A stretch of DNA of 64,000 nt from NCBI GenBank assembly GCA_963732795.1, contig CAVTAV010000006.1, forward strand, positions 310,001 to 374,000, in the 5' to 3' direction. The stretch is from CAVTAV01 sp963732795 (lineage in GTDB: Bacteria; Pseudomonadota; Alphaproteobacteria; CAVTAV01). Shown piece after piece: positions 1 to 11,529 of this stretch. How positions within the stretch are numbered: the stretch's first letter is position 1; each line of letters begins with the position of its first letter. A program made the translations under genes and the position numbers. The notes below the pieces were generated by a model that ran no database searches, had not been told where the DNA came from, and was given only the letters and a program-made list of their open reading frames with translations.

Positions 1-1314
1 GGCGGCCTGCGCGACCACGAGTCCGAGCCCGGCGCTCCGTCGAAGCGGGTCAGCGGTCGGCCGAACCCCAACAGCCATCCCTCGAACAGCCGACCGCCCA
101 GCGTCACCATGCCGGGCCCGGCGAGCCGATCAAGATCGGGCTCCTGCTGCCCATGACCGGTCGCGGCGCGGCGATCGGCAAGATTCTTCTCGAATCGGCG
201 CAGATGGCGTTCTTCGAGATCGGCGACGACCGGCTCGTGCTCATCCCGCGCGATACCGGCGACACGCCCGAACAGGCCGCCGCGGCGACCCAGGAGCTCC
301 TGAACCAGGGGGTCGAGGTCATTCTCGGACCCTATTTCAGCGCCAGCGTTACCGCCGCCGCGCCGATCGCCAATCAGGCCGGGGTCAACCTGATCGCCTT
401 CTCGAATTCGCGCGACGTGGCGCGGCCCGGCGCCTATCTCATGGGATTCCTGCCCGGCGCCGAGGTCAACCGGATCGTCGATTACGCGCGCTCCCAGGGC
501 TTGAAGCGCTTCGCCGCGCTCATTCCGGCGAGCCCCTATGGCACCCTGGCGCTGCAGACCTTCCAGAAGGCGGTCATGGCCGATGGCGGGAGCCTCGCCA
601 AGATCGAGAATCTATCCCCGCGACACGTCGGGCCTCGACGATTTCGTGCGCCGCCTCGGCGATTACGACGCCCGCGAAAAACTCCTCGCCCAGGACAAGG
701 CGGATTTGAGGCGCTACGGCGACGACGACCTAGCCCATGACGCGCTTGCGGATCTCGCCCAGCGCGAGACCCTGGGCACTGTCGATTTCGACGCCGTGTT
801 CATCCCCGAAGGCGGGATCGTGCTCCGCGCGCTGGCCCCGCTCCTTCCCTATTACGATATCGATCCGGCCCATATCCGGCTGTCTGGGAACCGGGCTGTG
901 GGACGATCCCAACGTGGCGCGCGAGCCCGCCATGATCGGCGGCTGGTTCGCCGCGCCCGAGCCTGCCGCCGCCAAGGTCTTCGCCGCGCCGTTTCGCCAA
1001 GACCTTCGGCGCCTCGCCGCCCCGGATCGCGAGCCTCGCCTATGACGCCATGGCGCTCGCGGCGGTGCTCTCCAAGGACCCGCCGGAGAAGCGCTTCTCC
1101 GCCGCCGCCATCACCGATCCCAACGGCTTCAAGGGCGTCGACGGCGTCATCCGGTTCAACCCGGACGGCACCTCGGACCGGGGATCTCGCCGTGCTCGAG
1201 GTCGAAAAGACCGGCTTCGACGTCATCAGCCCGGCCCCCAACTCCTTCCGGACGGCCGAAGCCAAGCCGGATGCGCTGGAGCAGCCCGGCGTTACGCAGC
1301 AGGCGCTGAAATAA
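1..1314 (+). CDS. Periplasmic-binding-protein-like (penicillin-binding protein activator / Leu-Ile-Val-binding family), 5' partial
   Basis: The reading frame is open at the left window edge, so the true start and any lipoprotein signal lie outside. A Pro/Gln-rich stretch is followed by IKIGLLLPMTG, the typical first strand of type I periplasmic binding folds, and then by GVEVILGPYFSA and NRIVDYARSQGLKRFAALIP. Proteins of this kind next to hemW/rdgB are usually called penicillin-binding protein activators (LpoA-like); the function is inferred from family and place only. The frame shifts by +1 four times, near 615, 884, 992 and 1182, each explained by one inserted base, after which the expected sequence resumes. 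It ends at TAA 1312-1314, convergent with hemW. Confidence 0.72.
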
Positions 1315-1351
1315 GACGCACCTACGATTATGACGAGGTGCGAAGCAAGCC

Positions 1352-2563
1352 TCAGCCGCCCAGCATCACTTTCAGAACGGAATTCAGACCCGGCGGCCCT
1401 TCTGGGTGGCGGCGATGCGGTGCGGCGTGTAGTCGATCAGCCCGTCGTCGATCAGGAGGACGAGCGTGCGCGGCCGATGAAATCCTCGATCTTCTTGCCG
1501 GTCACTTCCCGGAACCGGGCGGCATCGACGCCTTCGGCGAGCCTCATCCCCATCATCAGCATCTCGGCGCCGCATTCGTCCGGGTCGAGGGTCTGGGATT
1601 CGTCGGTCCCGTCGCCCCGGCGCTCGACGAATTTGAGCCAGGTCTCGGGGCTGCGCTTCTGGCGGAACGCGGTGGGCCCCACCTCGCTGCCATTGAGGCC
1701 CGGCCGTCGCGCACATTGAGCCGGCCATGGGCGCCGGGGCCGATGCCGGCATATTCGCCGTAGCGCCAATAGGTCAGGTTGTGGCGGCTTTCGCCGCCGG
1801 GCCGGGCGTGGTTCGAGACCTCGTAGGCCGGAAGGCCGGCCGCGGCGGTGATCTCCTGGGTGGCCTCGAACATGTCGGCGCAGCTCGTCGTCCGAAGGGA
1901 CTTTCAGGCTGCCCCGCTTCGCCATGGCGTAGAACGGCGTGCCGCGCTCCAGGGTGAGCTGGTAGAGCGAGAGATGGTCGTCGGCGAGCGCGAGCGCGCG
2001 GCTGCAGCTCGTCCTCCCAGTCGCCGACGCGTCTGGCCCGGCCGGGCATAGATCAGATCGAATGAGACGCGCGGCGAAAATCCGCTTGCCGAGACCGAGC
2101 GCGGCCAGGGCCTCGGCGACGCTATGGCCGCGGCCGAGCCCCTTGAGATCGGGATCGTTCAGGGCCTGGACGCCGAGCGACAGCCGGTTCACCCCGGCCT
2201 CGCGATAGCCTGCGAAGCGGCCTGCCTCGACACTGGTCGGGATTGGCTTCGAGCGTGATCTCGGCATCGCGGATCGAGGCTCCAATGCTCGTCCACCGCC
2301 TCGATCACCGCGCCGACGGTCGCGGGCTCCATCAGCGACGGCGTGCCGCCGCCGAAGAAGATGCTGGTGACCTTGCGGCTCGGCGTGAGCGAGGCGAAAT
2401 AGCCGATCTCGCGGGCATAGGCCTTCGCCCAGCGCTCCTGCTCCACGCCGTCGCGGACATGGCTGTTGAAGTCGCAATAGGGGCATTTCTGGAGGCAGAA
2501 CGGCCAATGGACATAGACGCCGAAGCCGGGATCGACCGGGTCCGTTGCGGCCCTCCGCGTCAC
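1352..2563 (-). CDS. hemW: HemW-like radical SAM protein (coproporphyrinogen III oxidase-like / heme chaperone)
   Basis: The N-terminus reads VYVHWPFCLQKCPYCDFNSH, the radical SAM CX3CX2C cluster site with the HemW-type context, followed by the glycine-rich SIFFGGGTPSL motif. Later blocks NRLSLGVQALND, LSLYQLTLERGTPFY and the C-terminal MLMMGMRLAEGVD also match. HemW proteins carry heme to respiratory enzymes rather than oxidising coproporphyrinogen. The start is GTG 2561-2563, which overlaps the rdgB stop (GTGA), so translation is probably coupled. The frame is broken several times between about 2290 and 1690. Near the end one C seems missing (GTCTG for GTCCTG), which moves the stop to 1352-1354 after the conserved LNSVL tail. 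Confidence 0.82.
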
Positions 2564-3183
2564 TCGCCGAAGCAGGCTGCGACAAGCTTACGGAACGCGT
2601 CTGCCCGATGGCTGATCGCATGTTTCGCCTCTGGGTCCATTTCGCCGAAGGTTTCGTCATGGCCGTCGGCCACGAAGATCGGGTCGTAGCCGAAGCCCTT
2701 CTCGCCCTTGGGCGGAAAGGTCAAATATCCGTCAACCCGGCCTTCAAAACACTTAACATCGCCGGTTTCGCCCGGTTTCGAGGGCCAGGCGAGCGCCAGA
2801 ACGCAAACAAACGCCGCGCGCCAGGGCCGGGCCACGCCCTTCTCCTCGAGCCGGGTCTTGACCAGTCCATCGCATAGCCGAAATCCCGCCGGCCGTCGGT
2901 CTCGGCCCAGCGCGCCGAATAAATCCCCGGCTGGCCGTCCGAGCGCCCGCGACCGCGAGCCCGGAATCATCGGCCAGCGCCACATGGCCCGAGGCATCCG
3001 CCGCGGCCCTCGCCTTGAGCACCGCATTGGCCTCGAATGTCGTGCCGGTCTCCTCCGGCTCGTCCAGGCCGAGCTCCACGGCCGATTTCATTTCGACCCC
3101 GTAAGGGCCAAGAGATCGGCGATCTCCCGCGCCTTGCCGGGATTGTGGGTCGCAACGACCAGCGGCCCGTCGAAGCAGCGCAT
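2560..3183 (-). CDS. rdgB: RdgB/HAM1 family non-canonical purine NTP pyrophosphatase
   Basis: It hydrolyses dITP, XTP and related damaged purine triphosphates to monophosphates, cleaning the nucleotide pool. The N-terminal LVVATHNPGKAREI substrate-binding motif, TTFEANAVLKA, ALADDSGL, and the C-terminal KGFGYDPIFV and EKHAISHRA-type (here AKHAISHRA) blocks are all present. The ATG at 3183 is 5 bases beyond the rph stop, and the stop overlaps the hemW GTG, giving a tight rph-rdgB-hemW operon. The frame is broken at least twice (near 3090 and between about 2870 and 2960), although all conserved blocks survive in one frame or another. I read this as indel errors. Confidence 0.85.
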
Positions 3184-3188
3184 TGGGG

Positions 3189-3914
3189 CTAGGTCCGTCC
3201 CGCATCGAGCGCCGCGTGCTGCATCTCGACCAGCTGGCCGATGCCGGACTTGGCGAGATGCAGGAGCCTGGCGAATTCGTCCTCGGAGAAGGGCTCGCTC
3301 TCGGCGGTGGTCTGAATCTCGACGAGCCCGCCCCGGCCCGTGATCACGAAATTGGCGTCGGCCTGGGCCGAGGAATCCTCGGCATAGTCGAGATCGAGCA
3401 CCGGCACGCCCTCGTAGAGCCCGCAGGAGATCGCCGCCACCGCATCGGTCAGCGGCATCCGCTCGATCAGATTCTTGGCGAGCATGGTCTCGAAGCATTG
3501 ATGAAGCGCGACATAGGAGCCGGTGATCGACGCGGTGCGCGTGCCGCCGTCGGCCTGGATCACGTCGCAATCCAGGCGGATCTGGCGTTCGCCGATGGCG
3601 TTGAGATTGGTGACCGCGCGGAGCGACCGGCCGATCAGGCGCTGGATTTCCTGGGTGCGGCCGGACTGCTGGCCCCGGGTCGCCTCGCGCTGGGTTCGGG
3701 TGTGGGTCGAGCGCGGCAGCATGCCGTATTCGGCAGTGATCCAGCCCTGGCCCTTGTCCTTGAGCCAGAACGGCAGCCGGTCGTCGAGGCTGGCGGTGCA
3801 CAGAACATGGGTGTCGCCGAATTTGGCGAGGCACGAGCCCTCGGCATATTTCGACACGCCGGTCTCAAGGCTGATGGACCTCAACTCCGCGGCGTCGCGT
3901 CCGGACGGGCGCAT
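3189..3914 (-). CDS. rph: Ribonuclease PH
   Basis: This is a phosphate-dependent 3'-5' exoribonuclease that trims tRNA 3' ends, 241 residues long as is usual. MRPSGRDAAELRSI is the classic start, and the internal ATG at 3914 is preferred over upstream in-frame codons because it matches the family start. Recognisable blocks are GDTHVLCTASL, GWITAEYGMLPRSTHTRT, the phosphate-site QEIQRLIGRSLRAV, CDVIQADGGTRTASITG and a C-terminal VEIQTTAE. The frame is intact. It is transcribed divergently from hrcA across about 213 bp, a common alphaproteobacterial arrangement. Confidence 0.95.
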   Translation of the reverse strand: MRPSGRDAAELRSISLETGVSKYAEGSCLAKFGDTHVLCTASLDDRLPFWLKDKGQGWITAEYGMLPRSTHTRTQREATRGQQSGRTQEIQRLIGRSLRAVTNLNAIGERQIRLDCDVIQADGGTRTASITGSYVALHQCFETMLAKNLIERMPLTDAVAAISCGLYEGVPVLDLDYAEDSSAQADANFVITGRGGLVEIQTTAESEPFSEDEFARLLHLAKSGIGQLVEMQHAALDAGRT

Positions 3915-4008
3915 GGGCAATCCCCAACACTCTATGAGACGAGGCCCGCCTTCTAACGCGATCGCGACGCCGCGTCCAGCACGGGCCGCCGCGCCCGGTG
4001 TCGGCGCG

Positions 4009-4037
4009 TTGACGCATCGCCGCCGCGCCACTACATA
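4009..4037 (+). promoter_or_regulatory. Candidate housekeeping promoter for hrcA-grpE
   Basis: TTGACG at 4009-4014 is separated by 17 bases from TACATA at 4032-4037, about 90 bases before the hrcA ATG. This fits a sigma-70-type promoter. No CIRCE palindrome (TTAGCACTC-N9-GAGTGCTAA) was seen in the rph-hrcA gap, so HrcA autoregulation here is not supported by sequence. Confidence 0.4.
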
Positions 4038-4127
4038 TAGGCCCGCTTTGACCCGTGGGATCGGGCCGAAGGCCTTGATCCGTCTTGAAGATCATACGGA
4101 TCGCATCGGCCCCGCAATGAAGACCGC

Positions 4128-5247
4128 ATGACCAGACCGATCCTGGAGCCGGATATGGACAACCGGGGGGACCATCGGGGGACGCTCCAAGCCCTCAACG
4201 AGCGGTCCGCCGAGATCTTTCGCGAGGTGGTGGAGACCTATCTGCGGACCGGCGAGCCGGTCGGCTCGGTCACGCTCGCCCAGCGCACCCATCACGGGCT
4301 GTCGCCCGGCCTCGATCCGCAACGTCATGGCCCAGCTCGAGGCCTCGGGCCTGCTGCGCGCGCCCCATACTTCGGCGGGCCGCGTGCCGACCCAGGCCGG
4401 GTTGCGGCTCTTCATCGACGGCTTTCTCGAGGTCGGCGGCTTGTCCGAGGAGGAGCGCCAGAGCTTCGAAGGCCGGGTCGAGCCGGCAAGCGGGCGGCTC
4501 GAGGACCTCCTGACCGAGGCGACCGACATGCTGTCGGGCCTGAGCCATTGCGCCAGCCTGGTGCTCGCGCCGAAGCTCGATTCGCCCTTGAAGCATCTCG
4601 AATTCGTGCCGATGGACACCGACCGCGCGCTTGTCGTCATGGTGAGCGAGGACGGCGTGGTGGAGAACCGGGTGATCGAGACCCCGCCCGGCATGACCCG
4701 CTCGAATCTGATCGAGGCCGGCAACTATCTGACCGCCCGGCTTACCGGCAAGCGGATCGACGAGGTGCGCGAGCAGATCCTCGCCGAGCTCAGCAGCGAC
4801 AAGGCCGCAATCGACGAATTGACCGCGAAAGTCGTCCAGGCGGGCCTCGCCCAGAAGGGCGGCGACGACGACAAGACCCTGATCGTGCGCGGCCATTCCA
4901 AGCTCCTGACGGAGGTGAAGGGCGCGGAGGATCTGGACAAGATCGCCAAGCTCTTGGACGACCTGGAGCAGAAGAAGGATCTGATCCGGCTCTTGGAGCT
5001 CGCCGGCGACGCCGACGGCGTGAAGGTCTTTATCGGCGCGGAGAGTAAGCTTTTCAGCCTGTCGGGCTCGTCCCTGATCGTCGCGCCCTACGGCCACGGC
5101 CACGAGAAAATCCTCGGCGCGATCGGCGTGATCGGCCCGACCCGGTTGAATTACGCCCGCATCGTGCCAATGGTCGATTACACGGCCAAGATGATCGGCC
5201 GGCTGCTGGATCCGACCCAGCCGGTGCGATTGCGCCAACAAATGTGA
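4128..5247 (+). CDS. hrcA: Heat-inducible transcription repressor HrcA
   Basis: HrcA is the repressor that binds CIRCE operators of chaperone genes. The N-terminal winged helix (RSAEIFREVVETYLRTGEPVG, then SIRNVMAQLEASGLL) is followed by APHTSAGRVPTQAG and the long regulatory domain with FVPMDTDRALVVMV and VIGPTRLNYARIVPMVDYTA. Length is about 370 residues, as usual. One extra C near 4307 (TCGCCCGGCC for TCGCCGGCC) breaks the frame inside the recognition region, and the remainder is clean to the stop at 5245-5247. It lies 22 bp ahead of grpE in the same direction, so the two are probably co-transcribed. Confidence 0.92.
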
Positions 5248-5269
5248 ACACGCCCGGAGAACGGAACGA

Positions 5270-5917
5270 ATGACGGATTCGACGAACGATAAACAGAACG
5301 GCGATGACGCTGCCGAGGAGCATGTGTCCGAAACCTTCGACACCGAGCCGGGCCAGCCGGCCGGCGCGGGCCGCGAGGGCGAGCCCGCCGAGGCCGAAGC
5401 GGCTTCGGGCGCGCCCAAGTCTCCCGAGGAGCAGGTCGCCGAGCTCAAGGACCGCCTGCTGCGCGCGGTCGCCGAAACCGAGAATATCCGCCGCCGGGCC
5501 GAGCGCGAGCGTGAGGAGACCGCGAAATATGCCGTCAGCGGTTTCGCCCGCGATCTTTTGAACGTCGCCGACAATCTCCGCCGCGCGCTCCAGACGGTAT
5601 CGCCGGAGGTCCGCGAAAAAGACGAGTCGGTCGACAAACTCGCCGACGGCGTCGAGCTTACCGAGCGCGAGCTTCTGCGGGTGTTCGACAAGCACGGCAT
5701 CCGGGTCGTCGAGCCGAAGCCCGGCGAGAAATTCGACCACAACTTCCATCAGGCCATGTTCGAGGCCCCGAACGCCGATCAGCCGCCGGGCACTGTCGTC
5801 ACGGTCATGCAGGTCGGCTACGCCCTCAAGGACCGCCTGCTGCGCCCCGCCATGGTCGGCGTCGCCAAAGCCCCGCCGGGCGCGGAGCCGGAGCAGAAGG
5901 TCGATACCAAGGTCTGA
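5270..5917 (+). CDS. grpE: Nucleotide exchange factor GrpE
   Basis: GrpE releases ADP from DnaK. The 215-residue frame is intact. It has an acidic, disordered N-terminus (about residues 1-65), a long helical stretch with AETENIRRRAEREREE, then FARDLLNVADNLRRAL and the beta domain with NFHQAMFEAPN and VGYALKDRLLRPAMVGVAK, all diagnostic. It sits directly behind hrcA. It is convergent with the PCuAC-like gene after only 9 bp, which leaves no room for a separate terminator. Confidence 0.96.
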   Translation: MTDSTNDKQNGDDAAEEHVSETFDTEPGQPAGAGREGEPAEAEAASGAPKSPEEQVAELKDRLLRAVAETENIRRRAEREREETAKYAVSGFARDLLNVADNLRRALQTVSPEVREKDESVDKLADGVELTERELLRVFDKHGIRVVEPKPGEKFDHNFHQAMFEAPNADQPPGTVVTVMQVGYALKDRLLRPAMVGVAKAPPGAEPEQKVDTKV

Positions 5918-5926
5918 GCGAGGGTC

Positions 5927-6430
5927 TTACGTCTCCGTCGATCCGTCGTGGGAATCCGGCGCGGTGCCGTCGGAGCCGGGGAGGCGCTTAACCACGAAGA
6001 AGGCCGAGACGTCGCCGGCATTCTTGAAGTGGAAGATCAGAAGCATGTTCTTGCCGCGCGTGAGGGAATCCGTCAGGCCCGACAGCACCAGATGGATGCG
6101 GCCCGGACCGAGCGAGAGAGTCCCGCCCGCCGGGACGTCGAGCTTGTCAAGATTGGTCGTATGGTCGGAGCCGTCGGGCGTCGGGTCGGACCGGTCGATA
6201 TCGACGTGATTGACCTCCGGCCCGGTGACGAACATCAGGGTATCGGGCTTGTCGCCCTTATTCTCGATGGTGACATAGGCCTCGATCGTCTGGCCGGCCA
6301 CGGCCTCGTGCATCCAGCCGCCGTGAAGCTCGACCGGCTTCTGGAGCGGGGCCTTGTCGGCGGCGAGCGCCGGGGCCATGGCGAGACCGAGAGCCGCGGC
6401 GGCGGCGATCATGCGGGGAAGCGGTCTCAT
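5927..6430 (-). CDS. PCuAC/DUF461-like periplasmic copper-chaperone family protein, ligand-poor
   Basis: The start ATG 6430 overlaps the lepB stop (ATGA), so the gene is coupled to lepB. A signal peptide is visible (MRPLPRMIAAAAALGLAMAP, cleavage near ALA-AD). The body has the PCuAC beta-sandwich landmarks AYVTIENKGDKPDTL, LDVPAGGTLSLGPGRIHLVL and a late FHFKNAGDV. Family members usually bind Cu(I) through H(M)X10MX21HXM. Here the final HXM reads HLV and no methionine sits in the preceding loop, so canonical copper binding looks lost. Length is 167 residues. Family assignment is fairly sure; a copper function is not. Confidence 0.7.
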   Translation of the reverse strand: MRPLPRMIAAAAALGLAMAPALAADKAPLQKPVELHGGWMHEAVAGQTIEAYVTIENKGDKPDTLMFVTGPEVNHVDIDRSDPTPDGSDHTTNLDKLDVPAGGTLSLGPGRIHLVLSGLTDSLTRGKNMLLIFHFKNAGDVSAFFVVKRLPGSDGTAPDSHDGSTET

Positions 6431-7215
6431 GACAGCACTCGTCCGATCCGCTTGAGCGGAAGCCCGAAGAGGCAGTCCGAAGCCTTGACCGCGTCGCAAT
6501 CCGCGAAGGACAGCCCGCGAATCTCCGCCTTGCCGATGAGATCGCCGAAGGGAATCGCGCCGAATCCGTCCGGCGCGCGGCTGTCGCCCGAATTGTCGCG
6601 GTTGTCGCCCATCATGAAGAAATGGCCGGGCGGCACATGGAAGACGGCCGTGTCGTCATAGGGATAATCGTCGCCGAGCTCGCGGATGATGTGGCTGACG
6701 CCGCCCGGTAGGGTCTCCTCATATTCCTTGGCTTCGAAGGCGTGGCCCCATTCGGTGGTCGCGCGGGTATCGACATAGCGCCGCGCCACTTCCTTGCCGT
6801 TGATATAGAGCCGGCCCGCCCGCATCTGCACGGTATCGCCCGGCAGGCCGATGATGCGCTTGATATAGACCTCGGCCGCCTCGCCCGGCTCCTTGGCCCA
6901 GAACACCGCGATGTCGCCGCGCTTCGGCTCATGCGCGAACAGCCGACCGCCCTTGCCGTCGGCATCAAACCAGCCGGGGGTGAAGGGCAGCGAGCGCGCC
7001 GAATAGCCATAGGCGAATTTGGAGACGAAGATCCGGTCGCCGATCGCGAGCTCCGGCTTCATCGAGCCCGACGGGATGTGATAGCCGGCATAGGCGACGG
7101 TGCTGAAGCCCATATAGATCAGGTAGACCACCACGACGTCCCTGACGACGCCGGGCACCGCGCGCCATAACGCGCCGAGCGTGCCAAGTCCGCGCCTGAC
7201 GGCACCTTTTTCCAT
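6427..7215 (-). CDS. lepB: Signal peptidase I
   Basis: This is the inner-membrane serine/lysine protease that removes Sec signal peptides. One N-terminal membrane segment (VVRDVVVVYLIYMGFSTVAY) precedes the catalytic serine in YHIPSGSMKPEL and the catalytic lysine in VYIKRIIGLPGDTV. GHFFMMGDNRDNSGDSR is the conserved box E. The length is 262 residues from ATG 7215, chosen because the membrane anchor follows directly and the upstream residues look non-coding. It is divergent from dnaK and its stop overlaps the downstream PCuAC-like gene, so secretion and periplasmic genes are paired. Confidence 0.93.
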   Translation of the reverse strand: MEKGAVRRGLGTLGALWRAVPGVVRDVVVVYLIYMGFSTVAYAGYHIPSGSMKPELAIGDRIFVSKFAYGYSARSLPFTPGWFDADGKGGRLFAHEPKRGDIAVFWAKEPGEAAEVYIKRIIGLPGDTVQMRAGRLYINGKEVARRYVDTRATTEWGHAFEAKEYEETLPGGVSHIIRELGDDYPYDDTAVFHVPPGHFFMMGDNRDNSGDSRAPDGFGAIPFGDLIGKAEIRGLSFADCDAVKASDCLFGLPLKRIGRVLS

Positions 7216-7395
7216 GAACAGACCTTTCCTTGCGGCCCCTGCAGCGATCCCCCGAATGGCCCGGATTGTACGGCGTCGGACCCGAAATGTCGAAGCCCTT
7301 GCGGTAGTTTGCCGCAAGCCCGGAACCGTGGCCGCGAGTTCGGCAAAACCGTTCCCAGCCATGCCGTTAGGCGCAAGAATTCTTATCTCCAAGAG

Positions 7396-7424
7396 GTTGC
7401 GGGCGCCCGTGCCGCCCCCTATAT
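7396..7424 (+). promoter_or_regulatory. RpoH-type heat-shock promoter upstream of dnaK
   Basis: GTTG at 7396-7399, an 18-base spacer and CCTATAT at 7418-7424 match the alphaproteobacterial RpoH consensus CTTG-N17/18-CYTATNT except for the first base. It lies about 125 bases before the dnaK ATG. The 333-bp lepB-dnaK gap (7216-7548) holds nothing else I can name, and no CIRCE element was seen in it. Confidence 0.6.
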
Positions 7425-7548
7425 AAAGCCAGAAATTTCGACTCGGAGCCCGGACGCGGGAGCCGGGTGGGGATGATCTTCATTGGGGATCCGAAACGGC
7501 GCTCAGGGTATATGAGGCTTTCGGGATCTGCCGCATAAGAGAGGAATC

Positions 7549-9477
<1,929 letters not shown>

Positions 9478-9572
9478 CGCCGCATGATCCCGTGGCCCGG
9501 CCCCCGGCGAGCGTCGGGGGCGTGGGCTCATGGGCGTCGGGGAATGGGTGACACGGAGTAACCGGGTTAGAC

Positions 9573-10698
9573 ATGGCGAAGCAGTGCTTTTACGACGTCC
9601 TCGGAGTCGAAAAGACGGCGGGCATCGCGGATATCAAATCCGCCTATCGCCGTCTCGCCAAGCAGTACCACCCCGACCGCAATCCCGGCGACCACGACTG
9701 CGAAGTCCGCTTCAAGGAAGTCAACGAGGCCTATGACGTCCTGAAGGACGACGACAAGCGCGCGGCCTATGACCGGTTCGGCCATGCCGCCTTCGAGCAG
9801 GGCGGCAACGGCGCCGCCGGCGGTTTCGACTTCAGCAGCAATTTCGCCGATGTGTTCGACGACCTGTTCGGCGAGTTCATGGGCGGCACCCGGCGCCAGT
9901 CGGGCCCCAGGCGCGGCGCCAATCTCCAGTTCAATCTCGAAATCAGCCTCGAAGACGCCTATCACGGCAAACGCGCGACCATCAAAGTCCCGAGCACGGC
10001 CGCCTGCGAAGCCTGCCACGGCTCCGGCGCCAAACCCGGCACCAAGCCCACCACCTGCTCGACCTGCAACGGCCACGGCAAAATCCGCCAGAGCCAGGGC
10101 TTCTTCACCATCGAACGGACCTGCCCGGTCTGCATGGGGAACGGCCAGGTGATCGGCGATCCCTGCCCCGACTGCTCCGGCCACGGTCTCGTGCGCAAGG
10201 AAAAGACCCTCGATGTCGAGATTCCCGAAAGGCGTCGAGGACGGCACCCGGATCAGGCTCGCCGACGAGGGCGAGGCCGGCCCGCGCGGCGGCCCCTCCG
10301 GCGACCTCTATATCTTTCTCTCGGTCAAGCCCCATCCGCTGTTCCGCCGCGACGGGCCGCACGTCCAGTGCCGCGTGCCGATCTCCATGGTGACGGCGGC
10401 CTTGGGCGGCCAGATCGAAATCCCGACCCTCGACGGCGGCCGCGCGCGGCTCACGATCCCCGAAGGCACCCAGACCGGCCGCCAGTTCCGCCTCGCCGGC
10501 AAGGGCATGCCGGTGCTCCGCAGCCGCTCCCACGGCGACATGCTGGTCCAGACCTTCGTCGAGACCCCGGTCAAGCTCACCAAGAAGCAGAAAGAGCTGA
10601 TCGCCGAATTCGCCAAGCTCGAAGGCGACGACACCAACCCGGAAAGCTCGGGCTTCTTCAAGAAGGTGAAGGAGCTCTGGGACGGGTTGAAGGAATAG
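9573..10698 (+). CDS. dnaJ: Chaperone DnaJ (Hsp40)
   Basis: DnaJ stimulates DnaK ATPase and delivers substrates. The J domain carries YHPDRNPGD, followed by a Gly/Phe-rich linker and four zinc-finger repeats: CEACHGSG, CSTCNGHG, CPVCMGNG and CPDCSGHG. The C-terminal domain has GDLYIFLSVKPHPLFRRDG. One extra C near 10222 (ATTCCCGAAAGG for ATTCCGAAAGG) breaks the frame just after the zinc domain, then the sequence runs cleanly to TAG 10696-10698. Reconstructed length is about 375 residues, as expected. Confidence 0.95.
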
Positions 10699-10716
10699 AG
10701 CCCCTTCCCAATCCCT

Positions 10717-10876
10717 GTCATCCCGGAAGCCGGTTTGCCCGGCATCTTCGATGCCGCTGGCAAACCGAGCTATCCGGGACCCATTGTCATCGGCCTGAGC
10801 GCTTGACCTGGTTCCCGGATCGCAAGGCTCGCGGGCCAAAAACGAGTTTTCGGGCTCGCCTAACGTCCGGGATGAC
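10717..10876. repeat. Dispersed intergenic palindromic repeat, GTCATCCCGG family
   Basis: The 160-bp element between dnaJ and the next operon begins GTCATCCCGG and ends CCGGGATGAC, so its ends are inverted repeats. Inside are more near-palindromic pieces (CCGGTTTGCCCGGC; GGCAAACCGAGC). Related copies lie at 23130-23286 and 61054-61119. All three are strictly intergenic. Confidence 0.7.
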
Positions 10877-10905
10877 GGCGAAATCGTTGGGATCGAGCTC
10901 CGCCC

Positions 10906-11529
10906 TCACGCTCCCCTGTGCATCAGCCGGCTCACCGCGACCTGCAGGACCACGCCCCCGAGGATTGCGAGGGTGACGATCGTCGCGAGCGTGACGGGCA
11001 GGAACAGCCACACCAGGCCGATCAGCGCACCGGCGATCACATAGGCCCAGGCGGCGTTGCGTTGGAAGCGGTCGGCCGCTTCGGGATCGTGCGGATCGTC
11101 GGCGACCGGCAGCAGCATCTTCGGATGCGCGTTGCCATAGAGCAGCAGCAGAGCCCCGACGGTGACGCCGCCCGCCCGGATCGCGAGCGCCTTCGCCGCC
11201 ATATGGCCCAGAACGTCCTGGCCGGCGGCGATCTGCAGGACCATGGTGACGGTCGCCACCACGCCGATGCCGATCACCACGCCGTTCAGAATCGTGACCG
11301 CATGGCCGAGATCGGCGTCCGGTCCGAGCCTCGCCGCGAGCCCGCGGCGGACCAGCATGGCAATGGCCCATGCCAGCGGCAGAACGAGCATCGCGACGTC
11401 GCCGATCAGCGACCGGTCGGTATTGAGCGACCAGTTGACGCCGCCGAGCGCGACCAGGACCAGCGCCATGATGACGATGACGCGCGCGAGCGGCCAGCGG
11501 CCGGTCGTATTGTCCCGTCCTTCGGTCAA
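10906..11529 (-). CDS. SdpI-like multi-spanning membrane protein C
   Basis: 207 residues with about six hydrophobic segments. The stretch LLYGNAHPKMLLP followed by RNAAWAYVIAGALIGLVWL matches the GN-x-x-PK ... W pattern shared by the other two membrane proteins of this operon and resembles the SdpI fold. The start appears to be TTG 11529, overlapping the TGA of the small upstream gene by four bases. It is the last gene of the SdpR-led operon. SdpI proteins protect Bacillus from the SdpC toxin and sequester SdpR; whether that role applies here is inference. Confidence 0.6.
   Translation of the reverse strand: MTEGRDNTTGRWPLARVIVIMALVLVALGGVNWSLNTDRSLIGDVAMLVLPLAWAIAMLVRRGLAARLGPDADLGHAVTILNGVVIGIGVVATVTMVLQIAAGQDVLGHMAAKALAIRAGGVTVGALLLLYGNAHPKMLLPVADDPHDPEAADRFQRNAAWAYVIAGALIGLVWLFLPVTLATIVTLAILGGVVLQVAVSRLMHRGA

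Noticed and set aside
1..3183. Pseudogene cluster of hemW, rdgB and the lpo-like gene
   Set aside because: The same kind of single-base insertion hits dnaK, dnaJ and purH, so sequence error explains it better than decay.
4050..4128. CTTGAA...CCCCGCAAT as an RpoH promoter for hrcA
   Set aside because: The spacer is about 20 bases, too long for the sigma-32 pattern, and it abuts the start codon.
7330..7370. GGAAC...CGTT between lepB and dnaK as an EcfG promoter
   Set aside because: The spacer is 23 bases instead of 16-18.
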